NCBI GenBank assembly: GCA_963712595.1
Contig: CAVQIM010000003.1
Span: 491,280-555,279, forward strand
Length of the DNA stretch: 64,000 nucleotides
Reading direction: 5' to 3'
Source of the DNA: VRUE01 sp963712595
Lineage (GTDB): Bacteria; Actinomycetota; Thermoleophilia; Solirubrobacterales; 70-9
Below, piece by piece: positions 53,911 to 62,900 of the stretch (the first letter of the stretch is position 1; the number at the start of each line of letters is the position of its first letter). The position numbers and the translations under genes were made by a program. The notes beneath the pieces are model-generated. The model saw only the letters and a program-made list of their open reading frames with translations, searched no databases and had not been told where the DNA came from.

Positions 53911-54618
53911 TCAGACGCGCGCCGCGCGCATCTCGGCGGCGGCGACATCCGGCCCGAAATAGGGCAGCACCGCGAAGTACATGAACTCCGGAAGCAGCAC
54001 CCTGAAGCCCTCTCCGGTACCGGATGCGAGCCGCGCGTGGAGCACTGCGTGCATGCCGGCGACGATCCCCTCGGCGGCGATCGGCGGCGGTGACTCGATC
54101 GCTCCGGACTGCTGGCGCGCCGAATCGATGAAATCCTCCACCCGTTTCATCGCTTTGGCCCGTCTTTTCAGCGCTTCGGGACCGGCGCTATGGACTTCGA
54201 CGACCAGGGCGCGACCCAACCCGGGCTCTGATTCGAAGCTGTCTAGCAGGGCATCGAGGCCGGCTCGGAGCTTGCCTTGCCAGGTGTCCTCACCGTCTGC
54301 CGCGGTCCGCGTAAGCGCTTCGAGCTTTGCCACGCCGAGGTCGAAGGCCTCCACGTAACAGGCCTCTTTGTCGCTGAAATTGTCGTAGAAAGCCTGCCGG
54401 TAGAGACCGGTATGGGCCAGCACTGCACGCACGGATGCGCTCTCGTAGCCGGACTCTCCGACCACGTCGAGCATGCCCTCGAGGATCCGTTGACGCTTTG
54501 GCGAGCTCACCAGCCTCAGTGCGGGAACGGGGGGGAACACCCTCCCCGTAGCGCCGGTCCCCGCAGCCCCTGCCTGGACTTTGGATGCGGCCTGCTTTCC
54601 CATTCGATCCTTCCTCAT
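53911..54618 (-). CDS. TetR-family transcriptional regulator 2
   Basis: A 235-residue TetR regulator with a 40-residue low-complexity leader, then KRQRILEGMLDVVGESGYES and the helix-turn-helix VRAVLAHTGLYRQAFYDNFSDKEACYVEAFD. The C-terminal helical domain ends LLPEFMYFAVLPYFGPDVA, again the cluster tail pattern. M6 is an alternative start. It is divergent from TetR 3; the 102-bp gap between them contains a GGGAAC and a GGTACC motif. Confidence 0.88.
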   Translation of the reverse strand: MRKDRMGKQAASKVQAGAAGTGATGRVFPPVPALRLVSSPKRQRILEGMLDVVGESGYESASVRAVLAHTGLYRQAFYDNFSDKEACYVEAFDLGVAKLEALTRTAADGEDTWQGKLRAGLDALLDSFESEPGLGRALVVEVHSAGPEALKRRAKAMKRVEDFIDSARQQSGAIESPPPIAAEGIVAGMHAVLHARLASGTGEGFRVLLPEFMYFAVLPYFGPDVAAAEMRAARV

Positions 54619-54720
54619 TTGCGATCAAGGGAACGGGTTGTCTGGACTCCGGTACTGTAGCGGTATCTCAGCGATCCGTCCAGCTTGGAATCGGATTCTC
54701 GTAGAGGTACCCTGGCGTCC

Positions 54721-55401
54721 ATGCCCGATCGTGCCCCTCAGGCGACAAGAATGCCGCCGGGAAGGCACCCACTTCCGCGCGACTTCATCACCCAGCACCA
54801 GCGCGCTCGCATCATCGCCGCCCTCGCCGAGGAGACCGTCGAGAAGGGCTACCGCGCCGTCACCGTGGCCGACATCGTCAGCCGCGCCGGGATAGCCCGC
54901 AACACCTTCTACGAGAACTTCTCCTCCAAGGAGGAGTGCTTCCTCGCCGCTTCGGAGTTCGCGGTCAAAGAGGCGCTGCGCCGCGTCGTCGACGCTGCCA
55001 GCAAGGTCAACACCTGGCCTGCCCGGGTCAACGCCGGTCTCGGTGCCTTCCTCCACTACGTCGCCAGCGAGCCGGCGCTCGCCCGTACCTGCATCGTCGA
55101 GGCGCTCTCCGCCGGTCCTGCCGCGGTCGATCGCTACGAGCGCTCGATCCAGGCATTCGTGCCGCTCTTCCGCATGGGCCGCAAGGTCTCGCCGAAGGGC
55201 GATGAGCTGCCCGCGACGCTGGAGGAGACGATCGTCGGCGGGGTCTTCTGGATCCTCTACCAGCGCATCATCATGGGGCAGGCGGAACAGATCGAGGACC
55301 TTCTTCCAGAGCTGGTCGAGTTTTCGCTCACGCCTTATCTTGGCGCCCAGGCGGCCAAGCGCACCGCAGCCGAAGCCTCATCCACCGCAACCACCGGTTG
55401 A
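54721..55401 (+). CDS. TetR-family transcriptional regulator 3
   Basis: A 226-residue TetR regulator starting at ATG 54721 (an upstream in-frame ATG at 54685 is judged too far out). The leader MPPGRHPLPRDFITQHQRAR precedes IIAALAEETVEKGYRAVTV and the helix-turn-helix ADIVSRAGIARNTFYENFSS. The tail LLPELVEFSLTPYLGAQAA closely matches the second half of the double TetR at 55485 and the protein at 59013, pointing to local duplication. Confidence 0.9.
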   Translation: MPDRAPQATRMPPGRHPLPRDFITQHQRARIIAALAEETVEKGYRAVTVADIVSRAGIARNTFYENFSSKEECFLAASEFAVKEALRRVVDAASKVNTWPARVNAGLGAFLHYVASEPALARTCIVEALSAGPAAVDRYERSIQAFVPLFRMGRKVSPKGDELPATLEETIVGGVFWILYQRIIMGQAEQIEDLLPELVEFSLTPYLGAQAAKRTAAEASSTATTG

Positions 55402-55484
55402 GCCAGGAGCCGTGCGCGGTCGAGTAAGCACAGGGAGCTCGACGCATTGGTCCCAAGGGCAGGGACTGGGGGCCCGATGAGCTA

Positions 55485-56843
55485 GTGCTTGATGTGGAGA
55501 CCCGCGAGCGCGCCGCCAGCCCCGAGCGCGAGCGCATCGTCGAGGCTCTGATCGAGATCGCAGCCGAGCGCGGCTACGCCGAGACCACGGTCGAGTCGAT
55601 TCTCGAGCGAGCAGGGCTCGACCGCCCCGCTTTCGACCGCTACTTCCGTGGCAAGTACGACTGCTTCCTCTCCGCCTGGCAGGAGATCAACGAGGTCTGC
55701 ATGAGGGAGATGCTCGAGGCCTACAACAGCGAGGGGGCTTGGCCCGACCGCCTCCGCGCCGTCGCCTGCGAGATCGTCGAGGCCCTCCGCAACGATCCCA
55801 GCCGCGCCTGCTTTGCGGTCGAGGTGCTCGCTGCCGGCGACGCCGCCCGTGCCCGCCGCGACATGACGATGCGGGTGATCGCCTCGCTGATCGACGCCGG
55901 TCGCAACGAGATGGACGATCCCGAATCGGTGCCGCACACCACCGCCGAGGCGCTTGCCGGCTCCGCCTACGGCCAGGTCTACGCCAAGGTGGTGCGGGGT
56001 CAAGCCGACGAGTTGCCGAGTCTGGTGCCGCAGCTGATGTCGGCCGCCGTGATGCCCTATCTCGGTATGGACGCGGCTCTTGCCGAGCTGGCGCGCAACT
56101 TCGATCCCCCGGCGCGATATCGTCGCGATGTGGCCAAACGCTCCTCGCGCAAAACGGGCAAACCTGAGGTTCCGGCCGAGGACTATCCGCCCGAGCTCGC
56201 GCGCCTCCCGCCCGGCCGCCACGGCCTCCCACGGGAGTTCGTAATCCACAACCAGCGCGAGCGGCTGATCGCCGGTCTCGCCGAGGCGATTGCCGAAAAC
56301 GGCTACTCCGGCACGACGATCGCCCACATCACCCGCCACGCCGCCGTCTCCCGCCGCACCTTCTACGAGCACTTCAGCAGCAAGGACGAGTGTTTCGTCG
56401 CTGCCTATGACACGGTGATGGCGGAGCTGCGCGAGCGCGTCTCGGCCGGCTTCGAGGAAGCCGACGACTGGCCGCACGCGGTCCGGGCCGGGATCTCCGC
56501 GATGCTCGGCTTCCTCGCCGCCGAGCCCCACCTCGCCCGCCTCTGCATGGTCGAGGCCCTGGTCGCCGGCCCGGTCGTGGTCGAGCGCTACGACGCGGCG
56601 ATCCAGAGCTTCGTCCCTTATTTCCAGGGTGGCCGCGAGGGTCGCCCACCCGAGGTTCTCGCCCGCCTCTCGCCGACCACCGAGGAGGCTCTCGTCGGCG
56701 GCATGGTCTCGCTGATCTCCCGCCGCATCATCGCCGGCAAAGCGGAGCAGCTCGAGGAGCTGCTGCCCGACCTGGTCGAGTTCACGCTGACGCCTTACAT
56801 CGGCAGCGCCGAGGCCGCGAAGATCGCCGCCGAGAAGGGTTGA
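55485..56843 (+). CDS. Double TetR regulator (two full TetR units in one chain)
   Basis: A 452-residue protein with two complete TetR units. Unit 1 (about 1-205) has RERIVEALIEIAAERGYAET and AGLDRPAFDRYFRGKYDCF. A linker of about 20 residues containing KRSSRKTGKPEV follows. Unit 2 (about 235-452) has LPPGRHGLPREFVIHNQRER, IAHITRHAAVSRRTFYEHFS and the tail LLPDLVEFTLTPYIGSAEA. Ordinary TetR proteins have about 200 residues and dimerise; this chain may be a built-in pseudo-dimer. GTG 55485. An adjacent unfused pair at 58327/59013 looks like its split counterpart. Confidence 0.88.
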   Translation: MLDVETRERAASPERERIVEALIEIAAERGYAETTVESILERAGLDRPAFDRYFRGKYDCFLSAWQEINEVCMREMLEAYNSEGAWPDRLRAVACEIVEALRNDPSRACFAVEVLAAGDAARARRDMTMRVIASLIDAGRNEMDDPESVPHTTAEALAGSAYGQVYAKVVRGQADELPSLVPQLMSAAVMPYLGMDAALAELARNFDPPARYRRDVAKRSSRKTGKPEVPAEDYPPELARLPPGRHGLPREFVIHNQRERLIAGLAEAIAENGYSGTTIAHITRHAAVSRRTFYEHFSSKDECFVAAYDTVMAELRERVSAGFEEADDWPHAVRAGISAMLGFLAAEPHLARLCMVEALVAGPVVVERYDAAIQSFVPYFQGGREGRPPEVLARLSPTTEEALVGGMVSLISRRIIAGKAEQLEELLPDLVEFTLTPYIGSAEAAKIAAEKG

Positions 56844-56887
56844 AAGGTCTGAGGAGAGAGTCTTTGCGCCGCAGCCCTTAGGAGGGC

Positions 56888-57172
56888 ATGCTCAAGTTCC
56901 TTGGCGCAGGTGACCATGGTAACGTGACCATGGTCATGCCCCAGGTCTTTAAGGAAATCACCGCAACTCAGTTCAAGGCTCGCTGCCTGCGTCTGCTCGA
57001 CGAAGTTGCAGAGACCGGCGAAACGCTAGTGATCACCAAGCACGGCCGACCTGTTGCGCGAGTTGAGCCGCCATTGCGAGTGGATGACCTGCGCGAAAGC
57101 GTCAAGTTCAACATCTCCGACGACGAGCTGATCCATTTCTCGATGGGCCCGTGGGACATGGAGCAGGAATGA
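56888..57172 (+). CDS. Phd/YefM-type antitoxin
   Basis: An antitoxin of up to 94 residues. The core ITATQFKARCLRLLDEVAETGETLVITKHGRPVARV matches the Phd/YefM DNA-binding domain (given here in pieces: TATQFKARCLRLLDEV and VITKHGRPVARVEP); the C-terminal half should wrap the toxin. ATG 56888 follows AGGAGGGC very closely; ATG 56930 or 56936 would also leave the full domain and would place the ACCATGGT operator repeats upstream of the gene. The stop overlaps the toxin start (ATGA). Confidence 0.85.
   Translation: MLKFLGAGDHGNVTMVMPQVFKEITATQFKARCLRLLDEVAETGETLVITKHGRPVARVEPPLRVDDLRESVKFNISDDELIHFSMGPWDMEQE
56911..56936. promoter_or_regulatory. Repeated ACCATGGT palindromes, likely antitoxin operator
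   Basis: TGACCATGGT occurs at 56911-56920 and again at 56925-56934, the second extended to TGACCATGGTCA. Each contains the palindrome ACCATGGT, spaced 14 bp. Their position at the antitoxin 5' end fits autoregulation by the antitoxin-toxin complex. Confidence 0.55.
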
Positions 57173-57558
57173 CTTTGTTGGATACGCATGTCCTGGTCTG
57201 GCTGGTCGGCGCCCGGGAGCGACTGAGCGCGGGGGCGTTGACGGCGATCGAATCTGGCCGGGAACTTGCGATCAGCATGGCGTCCGTGCAGGAGATCGCC
57301 TACCTGGTCGCACGAGGTCGCCTTTCCATGGACCGCCCGCTGGAGACCTGGATTGGGGACGCCCTCAACGTTCACGAGGTCCGCGCTGTGGCGCCGACGG
57401 TCTCAACCGCACTTCGGGCCGGTTCGCTCGATCCGAGCGAGTTCCACGGTGACCCCGTCGACCGACTCATATACGCGACCGCGGTCGAGCACGATGCGCA
57501 GCTCGTCAGCGCCGATGAGCGCCTTCGCGATTCCGATCCATCCAGGGTGGTCTGGTAG
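57169..57558 (+). CDS. PIN-domain toxin (VapC-like ribonuclease)
   Basis: A 129-residue PIN-domain protein: LLDTHVLVWLVG with the first catalytic aspartate, SVQEIAYLV with the conserved glutamate, FHGDPVDRLIYATAV with the D-x-x-D acidic pair and LVSADERLRD. These four acidic sites form the Mg-dependent RNase centre. ATG 57169 overlaps the antitoxin stop. The pair lies inside the TetR cluster and is less GC-rich, consistent with acquisition. Confidence 0.9.
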   Translation: MTLLDTHVLVWLVGARERLSAGALTAIESGRELAISMASVQEIAYLVARGRLSMDRPLETWIGDALNVHEVRAVAPTVSTALRAGSLDPSEFHGDPVDRLIYATAVEHDAQLVSADERLRDSDPSRVVW

Positions 57559-57568
57559 TCGCCGGGAC

Positions 57569-58240
57569 TCAGTCGACCGGTTTGACCGGGGTCAGGTCGG
57601 GGGTGCCGAGCTCGAACCAGGCCTCGTCCTCGCCGAAGTAGTTGAGCACCGCGAGGTGGGCGAGGTCGGGCAGCAGGCGCTCCACCGTGGTGGCGCGGCC
57701 AGCGCCGATCTCGGTGCAGAGCGATTCCTCGATCGCACCGGCGACGAACTGGGCGGTCAGAGAAGTCGCGGCCGGCCGTGCCCCCGGCTCGCGTCGCGCG
57801 GTGTCGACGGCGGCGACCATCCGCTCGACCATCTGCTGGTGCTTGGCCCATGCCTGCCCGCGGGCTACGCGGACCTCAATCAGCAGCGCCTTGGCGAGTA
57901 AAGGCTGCTCGGCGACCGTGCGCAGCAGGCACCTGAGCGCGGCGCGAAAGCCCTCCCGCCAGGTCTCGGCGCCCCGGCCCGCCTCGAGCACTTCGGCGGC
58001 GAGCCGCTCGGCAGCCATCTCGTAGGCCTGGGCGAAGCAGCCCTCCTTGTCGCCGAAATGACGCTGGAAGCGCTCGCGCGAGAGGCCGGACCGCTCGAGG
58101 ACCTCGCGCACGCTCGCGTTCTCGTAGCCGTGCGCGCCGACGCTCAGCAGCATCGCTTCCAGCGTCCCCTCGTCCGATGCGCGCTCGGGAACAGCCTCGT
58201 CCCATGACCTCACTGCTCGCAGTGTGGGTGGACTGTCCAC
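57569..58240 (-). CDS. TetR-family transcriptional regulator 5
   Basis: A 223-residue TetR regulator: LEAMLLSVGAHGYENAS, the helix-turn-helix VREVLERSGLSRERFQRHFGDKEGCFAQAYE and a helical ligand domain ending LLPDLAHLAVLNYFGEDEA. GTG 58240 lies in the palindrome GTGGACTGTCCAC (58228-58240), a candidate autoregulatory operator. It converges on the PIN toxin gene (10 bp between stops) and diverges from TetR 6 across 86 bp. Confidence 0.9.
   Translation of the reverse strand: MDSPPTLRAVRSWDEAVPERASDEGTLEAMLLSVGAHGYENASVREVLERSGLSRERFQRHFGDKEGCFAQAYEMAAERLAAEVLEAGRGAETWREGFRAALRCLLRTVAEQPLLAKALLIEVRVARGQAWAKHQQMVERMVAAVDTARREPGARPAATSLTAQFVAGAIEESLCTEIGAGRATTVERLLPDLAHLAVLNYFGEDEAWFELGTPDLTPVKPVD
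58228..58240. promoter_or_regulatory. Palindrome at start codon of TetR 5
   Basis: GTGGAC-T-GTCCAC is a perfect 6+6 palindrome that includes the GTG start codon of the minus-strand TetR gene. TetR proteins commonly bind such inverted repeats at their own promoters. Confidence 0.4.
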
Positions 58241-58326
58241 TCGGGGTACCTTAGCCCATCTTTGGGAACTGATGTCACTTCATATACTCACTTCGTACCA
58301 ATAGGAACGCGCGCTATCCTGACCCC

Positions 58327-59007
58327 GTGCGCGCATTGCCTGGAAAGGCCTCCCGGCAGCCGCCCGGCCCAGAGCCGGTCAGTCGGGCCGAGGCCTCGGC
58401 CGACCAGCGCCGCCGCATTCTCGAGGCAACCGCGGATCTGGTGGCTGAGCAGGGTTACGCCAACGCCACGATCGAGGGGATCGTGCGCCGCGCCCGGGTG
58501 GGTTACGCGACCTTCTACAAGCACTTCGCCGACAAGGACGAGGCCTTCCTCGCCCTGCTCGACGCTGCGATCGAGCGCACCCTCTACGCCGTCGAGGAAG
58601 CCTACGACCGCGAAACAGGGCCCTGGCCCGACAAGGTCGGCGCCGGCCTCGGCGCCCTTCTGGAGCAGGTCGCCGCCCATCCCAACGTCGCGCGTGCCTG
58701 CCTGGTCGAGGCGCCGGCCGCGGGGCCAGAGCCCGCGGCCCGGCACGAGGCGGCGCTGAAACGGTTCGTGCCGCTGCTGCGACCGGGGCGTGAGCTCAAC
58801 CCGCGCCAGGCAGAGTTGCCGGCGACGCTCGAGGACACCCTCGCCGGCGGCGTCCTCTGGGTGATCAACCAGCGCCTGATCGCCGGCGAGGAGGTCGAGC
58901 TGCGGGGTCTCTTGCCCGAGGCGCTCGAGTTCCTGCTGCGGCCCTACGTCGGCGAGGAAGAGGCGGCGCGCGAGGCTGGCCACGCGGCCGAGGCCAGCAC
59001 CGCCTGA
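58327..59007 (+). CDS. TetR-family transcriptional regulator 6
   Basis: A 226-residue TetR regulator: RRILEATADLVAEQGYANAT, the helix-turn-helix IEGIVRRARVGYATFYKHFADKDEAFLALLD, and the tail LLPEALEFLLRPYVGEEEA. GTG 58327. The upstream gap contains GGGAAC, GGTACC and an AT-rich CATATACT that may be a -10 element. The stop is five bases before the next TetR gene, so both are cotranscribed; together they parallel the fused gene at 55485. Confidence 0.9.
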   Translation: MRALPGKASRQPPGPEPVSRAEASADQRRRILEATADLVAEQGYANATIEGIVRRARVGYATFYKHFADKDEAFLALLDAAIERTLYAVEEAYDRETGPWPDKVGAGLGALLEQVAAHPNVARACLVEAPAAGPEPAARHEAALKRFVPLLRPGRELNPRQAELPATLEDTLAGGVLWVINQRLIAGEEVELRGLLPEALEFLLRPYVGEEEAAREAGHAAEASTA

Positions 59008-59012
59008 GCGTC

Positions 59013-59675
59013 GTGGCCGAGGAGGAGACGCTTGGCCCGCTCCCCGCGGGCCGCCACGGATACAGCCCCGAGCAGGTCGCCCACAACCAGCGCGAGCGGC
59101 TGATCGCCGGCCTCGCCGCAGCTGTGGCCGAGCATGGCTACCGGGCGGTCACCATCACCCACATCACCAAGCAGGCGCGGGTCTCCCGCCGCGTCTTCTA
59201 CGCCAACTTCGAGGACAAGGAGCAGTGCTTTCTCGCCGCCTTCGAGGTCGTCGTCGACCACATCCGCGAGCTGGCCGCAGAGGCGGTCGCGCCGCTGCGC
59301 TCCTGGCCCGAGCGCGCGGTCGCTGCTGCGCGCGCGGTGCTCGCCTTCCTGGCATCGGACCCAGATCTCGCGCGCCTATGCCTGGTCGAGTCCCAGAGCG
59401 CCGGGTCGGCCGTCTCAGCCCGTTTCCACGAAGCGGTGCACGAAGCGGTGCCGCTCCTGCGGCTGGGGCGCGAGGAGCGCGAGCGCGGCCGCGACTTGCC
59501 CGACACCACCGAGGAGTCGACGATCGGCGCCCTCGCCATGCTCGCCAGCCGCAAGGTCGCCGCCGGCGAGGCGGAGCAGCTCGGCGACCTCCTCCCCGAC
59601 TTCGCCGAGTTCATCCTCTCCCCGTACCTTGGTGCCGAGGAGGCGACCCGGCTGGCTCGAGAGGCGATCGCCTAG
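59013..59675 (+). CDS. TetR-family transcriptional regulator 7
   Basis: A 220-residue TetR regulator with leader LPAGRHGYSPEQVAHNQRER, then LIAGLAAAVAEHGYRAVTI, the helix-turn-helix THITKQARVSRRVFYANFED, and the tail LLPDFAEFILSPYLGAEEA. It is most like unit 2 of the double TetR protein, including the leader. GTG 59013 with GCGTCGTG immediately after the previous stop; translation is probably coupled. Ligand unknown. Confidence 0.9.
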   Translation: MAEEETLGPLPAGRHGYSPEQVAHNQRERLIAGLAAAVAEHGYRAVTITHITKQARVSRRVFYANFEDKEQCFLAAFEVVVDHIRELAAEAVAPLRSWPERAVAAARAVLAFLASDPDLARLCLVESQSAGSAVSARFHEAVHEAVPLLRLGREERERGRDLPDTTEESTIGALAMLASRKVAAGEAEQLGDLLPDFAEFILSPYLGAEEATRLAREAIA

Positions 59676-59712
59676 CTCCCGCCGAGTAGTTCGGTACCCC
59701 TGCATCCTCCCA

Positions 59713-59871
59713 GGGAACGGCTCTGGGAACGCTCTTTTTCTTTTGGGAACTTCTCCTTGACAACCCTCTGAGCGGGTGCTTCACTAGCGCCACTTGCCGG
59801 TACAGACAGCACCTTCTGGGAACTGTCTTCACTCGTCAAGTGCATCAGGGAACACGCTGTAACAGGGAAAC
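59713..59871. promoter_or_regulatory. GGGAAC motif cluster upstream of the NHL protein gene
   Basis: GGGAAC occurs at 59713, 59725, 59745, 59818 and 59848, all on the plus strand, plus GGGAAAC at 59865. The motif resembles the GGAAC -35 element used by many ECF sigma factors, but could equally be a regulator site. A TTGACA hexamer lies at 59757-59762 without a good -10. The 261-bp gap between TetR 7 and the NHL gene holds nothing else that I recognise. Confidence 0.5.
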
Positions 59872-59936
59872 AGAGCCCACGGGGGCCGCCAAGGGAAGCG
59901 GCCGGCAGAGGGGCTCAGGGACAAGGAGAGAGCTAC

Positions 59937-62900
59937 GTGAGAAGCCACGCGAAGGCATCGCCCGCGGGATCGAGCATGCGCCAGGCCAAGGGCCTCGGCC
60001 GCATCTTCCGTGGAGCAGCTGCCGCCCGCGATGGCTCTAGCCGTACCGACGGGAGTAGTGCGCCCGCGCGCAAGCTCTGGGTCGCGCTCTTCTCGATCGC
60101 CTGCGCCCTCGGGTTGCTAGCCGCCCCCGCCGGCGCGGCGCTCCCCACCCACGCCGAACTCCCGGCCCTAAACCTGACCGGCTTCGAAAGGGTCCGCGGC
60201 CTGGCTATCGATTCCGCCGGCAACCGCTACGTCGCCGACTACGCAGCGGGCGAAGTCAAGATCTACTCCCCCTCGGGCACCCCGATCACGAGCTTTGAAA
60301 CCTCAAACGAAGACGGCCCCTTCGCCTTGGCGGTGGACTCCCAGGGCAACGTCTACGTCAACTCCCGCGGCCTTGACGTCGTCAAGTACGCACCTTCGTC
60401 CTTCCCGCCCACGGACTCCACCACCTACGCACTTGACCGGGTGATCGTCGCCGAAGAATCCTACGGCGTCGCCGTGGACCCGGCCACCGACAACGTCTAC
60501 GTCCCCTTCCAGGAACACATCTCCTCCTTCGAACCCGACGGGACAGCGATCTCGACCTCGATCGGCGAAGGGCTGCCAGGGGGCTTTCACTGGTTCTCGA
60601 GCGTCGCCGTGCGCGGCTCTGACGGCAAGATCTTTACCTATGACAGGTCTGAAAAAAAGGCCTATGTCCTAAACCCCGACGGCACCACCGCCCTGGCCGA
60701 AGTCGACGGCTCTGCCACCAAAGCCGGGAGCTTTGAAACCGGCTATCGCAGCATCGCACTGGATCAGTCAAACGGGCACTTCTACCTCGCCGACATCGGC
60801 TCAACCCACAAGGTCATCGACGAGTTCGACTCCGGCGGGGAGCTGGTCTCTGAAATCCCGACTCCGTCAGGGCTCTCGGACCCCGACCCAAGCGCGGTTG
60901 CGGTCGACAACTCAGGCGGCGAGAACGCGGGAGACGTCTTCTTCAGCGCCGGGATCAACCCCTCGAGCGTGTTGGCGTTCGGGCCGTTGACGCAACCCAC
61001 CCACGCCGAACTCCCGGCCTTGAACCTGACCGGCTTCGAAAGGGTCCGCGGCCTCGCTATCGATTCCGCCGGCAACCGCTACGTCGCCGACTACGCAGCG
61101 GGCGAAGTCAAGATCTACTCCCCCTCGGGCACCCCGGTCACGAGCTTTGAAACCTCAAACGAAGACGGCCCCTTCGCCTTGGCGGTGGACTCCCAGGGCA
61201 ACGTCTACGTCAACTCCCGCGGCCTTGACGTCGTCAAGTACGCACCTTCGTCCTTCCCGCCCACGGACTCCACCACCTACGCACTTGACCGGGTGATCGT
61301 CGCCGAAGAATCCTACGGCGTCGCCGTGGACCCGGCCACCGACAACGTCTACGTCCCCTTCCAGGAACACATCTCCTCCTTCGAACCCGACGGGACAGCG
61401 ATCTCGACCTCGATCGGCGAAGGGCTGCCAGGGGGCTTTCACTGGTTCTCGAGCGTCGCCGTGCGCGGCTCTGACGGCAAGATCTTTACCTATGACAGGT
61501 CTGAAAAAAAGGCCTATGTCCTAAACCCCGACGGCACTGCCATCCTGGCCGAAGTAGATGGCTCTGCCACCAAAGCCGGGAGCTTTGAAACCGGCTATCG
61601 CAGCATCGCCCTGGATCAGTCAAACGGGCACTTCTACCTCGCCGACATCGGCTCAACCCACAAGGTCATCGACGAGTTCGACTCCGGCGGGGAGCTGGTC
61701 TCTGAAATCCCGACTCCGTCAGGGCTCTCGGACCCCGACCCAAGCGCGGTTGCGGTCGACAACTCAGGCGGCGAGAACGCGGGAGACGTCTTCTTCAGCG
61801 CCGGGATCAACCCCTCGAACGTGTTGGCGTTCGGGCCGTTGAGCTACGCCCAGTTCTTCACGCTCAAAGTCCTCAACACCGGGGCCGGCGAGGGCACGGT
61901 GACCAGCGCCCCGGCCGGGGTCAACTGCGGTCCCACCTGCGCCGTGGACTTCCAAGAAGGAACCGAAGTGACGCTCACCGCGACCCCGCAGCCGGGCTCG
62001 CTGTTCAACAGCTGGAAAGGCTGCGACACCGTCGTCGCAAACGAATGCAAAGTGACGATCTCCGCCGCGCGCTCGGTGACGGCGAACTTCTCCACCAAAC
62101 CGGCGATCGAAAGTCAAAGCGTCCGCCCCCGCGACACCTCGGCCCTGCTGAAGGCGACGATCAACCCCAACGGGGAGGAGACGAGCTATCAGTTCGAATT
62201 CCTCAGCGAGGCCGCCTACCAGGCAAACGGGGAAAGCTTCTCGGGGCCCGAAGAACCGATCAAGAGGCCTGCCTCGCCCGAATCGATCGGCGACGGGGAC
62301 GACGGGGTCGAAGTGAGCGCGGAGATCACCGGCCTCACCCCGCACACCGCCTACCGCTTCCGCGTGGTGGCGAGCAACGTGGCCGGTACCAGCGAAGGCA
62401 AAGCCATCGCCTTCACCACCTATCTGCCGCCCGACGTCTTCGGCTCCTGTCCCGCCAACGACGTCTACCGCCAGGGCAAGCCCTCCGCCTCTCTTCCTGA
62501 CTGCCGCGTCTATGAGCAGGCCTCCCCGGTCGACAAGAACGGCGGCGACGTCATCGGCTCGATCAAGCAGGCCAGGGCATCGGTCGACGGCGAGCGGGTG
62601 AGCTTCGAGGCGCCAGCTCCGATCCCCGGTGCCGAAGGCTCGCAGACCTTCACCCCGCTCTTCTTGGGGAGCCGCGGCCCATCGGGATGGTCGACCCAAG
62701 GCCTGCTGCCCCCGCAAAGCGCCGGCAGGCAAGGCCTCGTGATGGGCTGGAACCCAGACTTCTCCCACGTCTTCGCTTGGGCGACGAAGATCGGTGCACC
62801 CAACGCAACCGCCCTCTTCGATCGCTGGACCACCTCGCCGGGCACGGTCAACCAGCTCACCCCCTACGTCCCCAACCTGGGCGAAGTAACCTTCTTCCCC

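Noticed and set aside
54706..59698. Recurring GGTACC near three TetR genes as a shared operator
   Set aside because: Only three hexamer matches (54706, 58245, 59693), one of them downstream of a gene; too weak to call.
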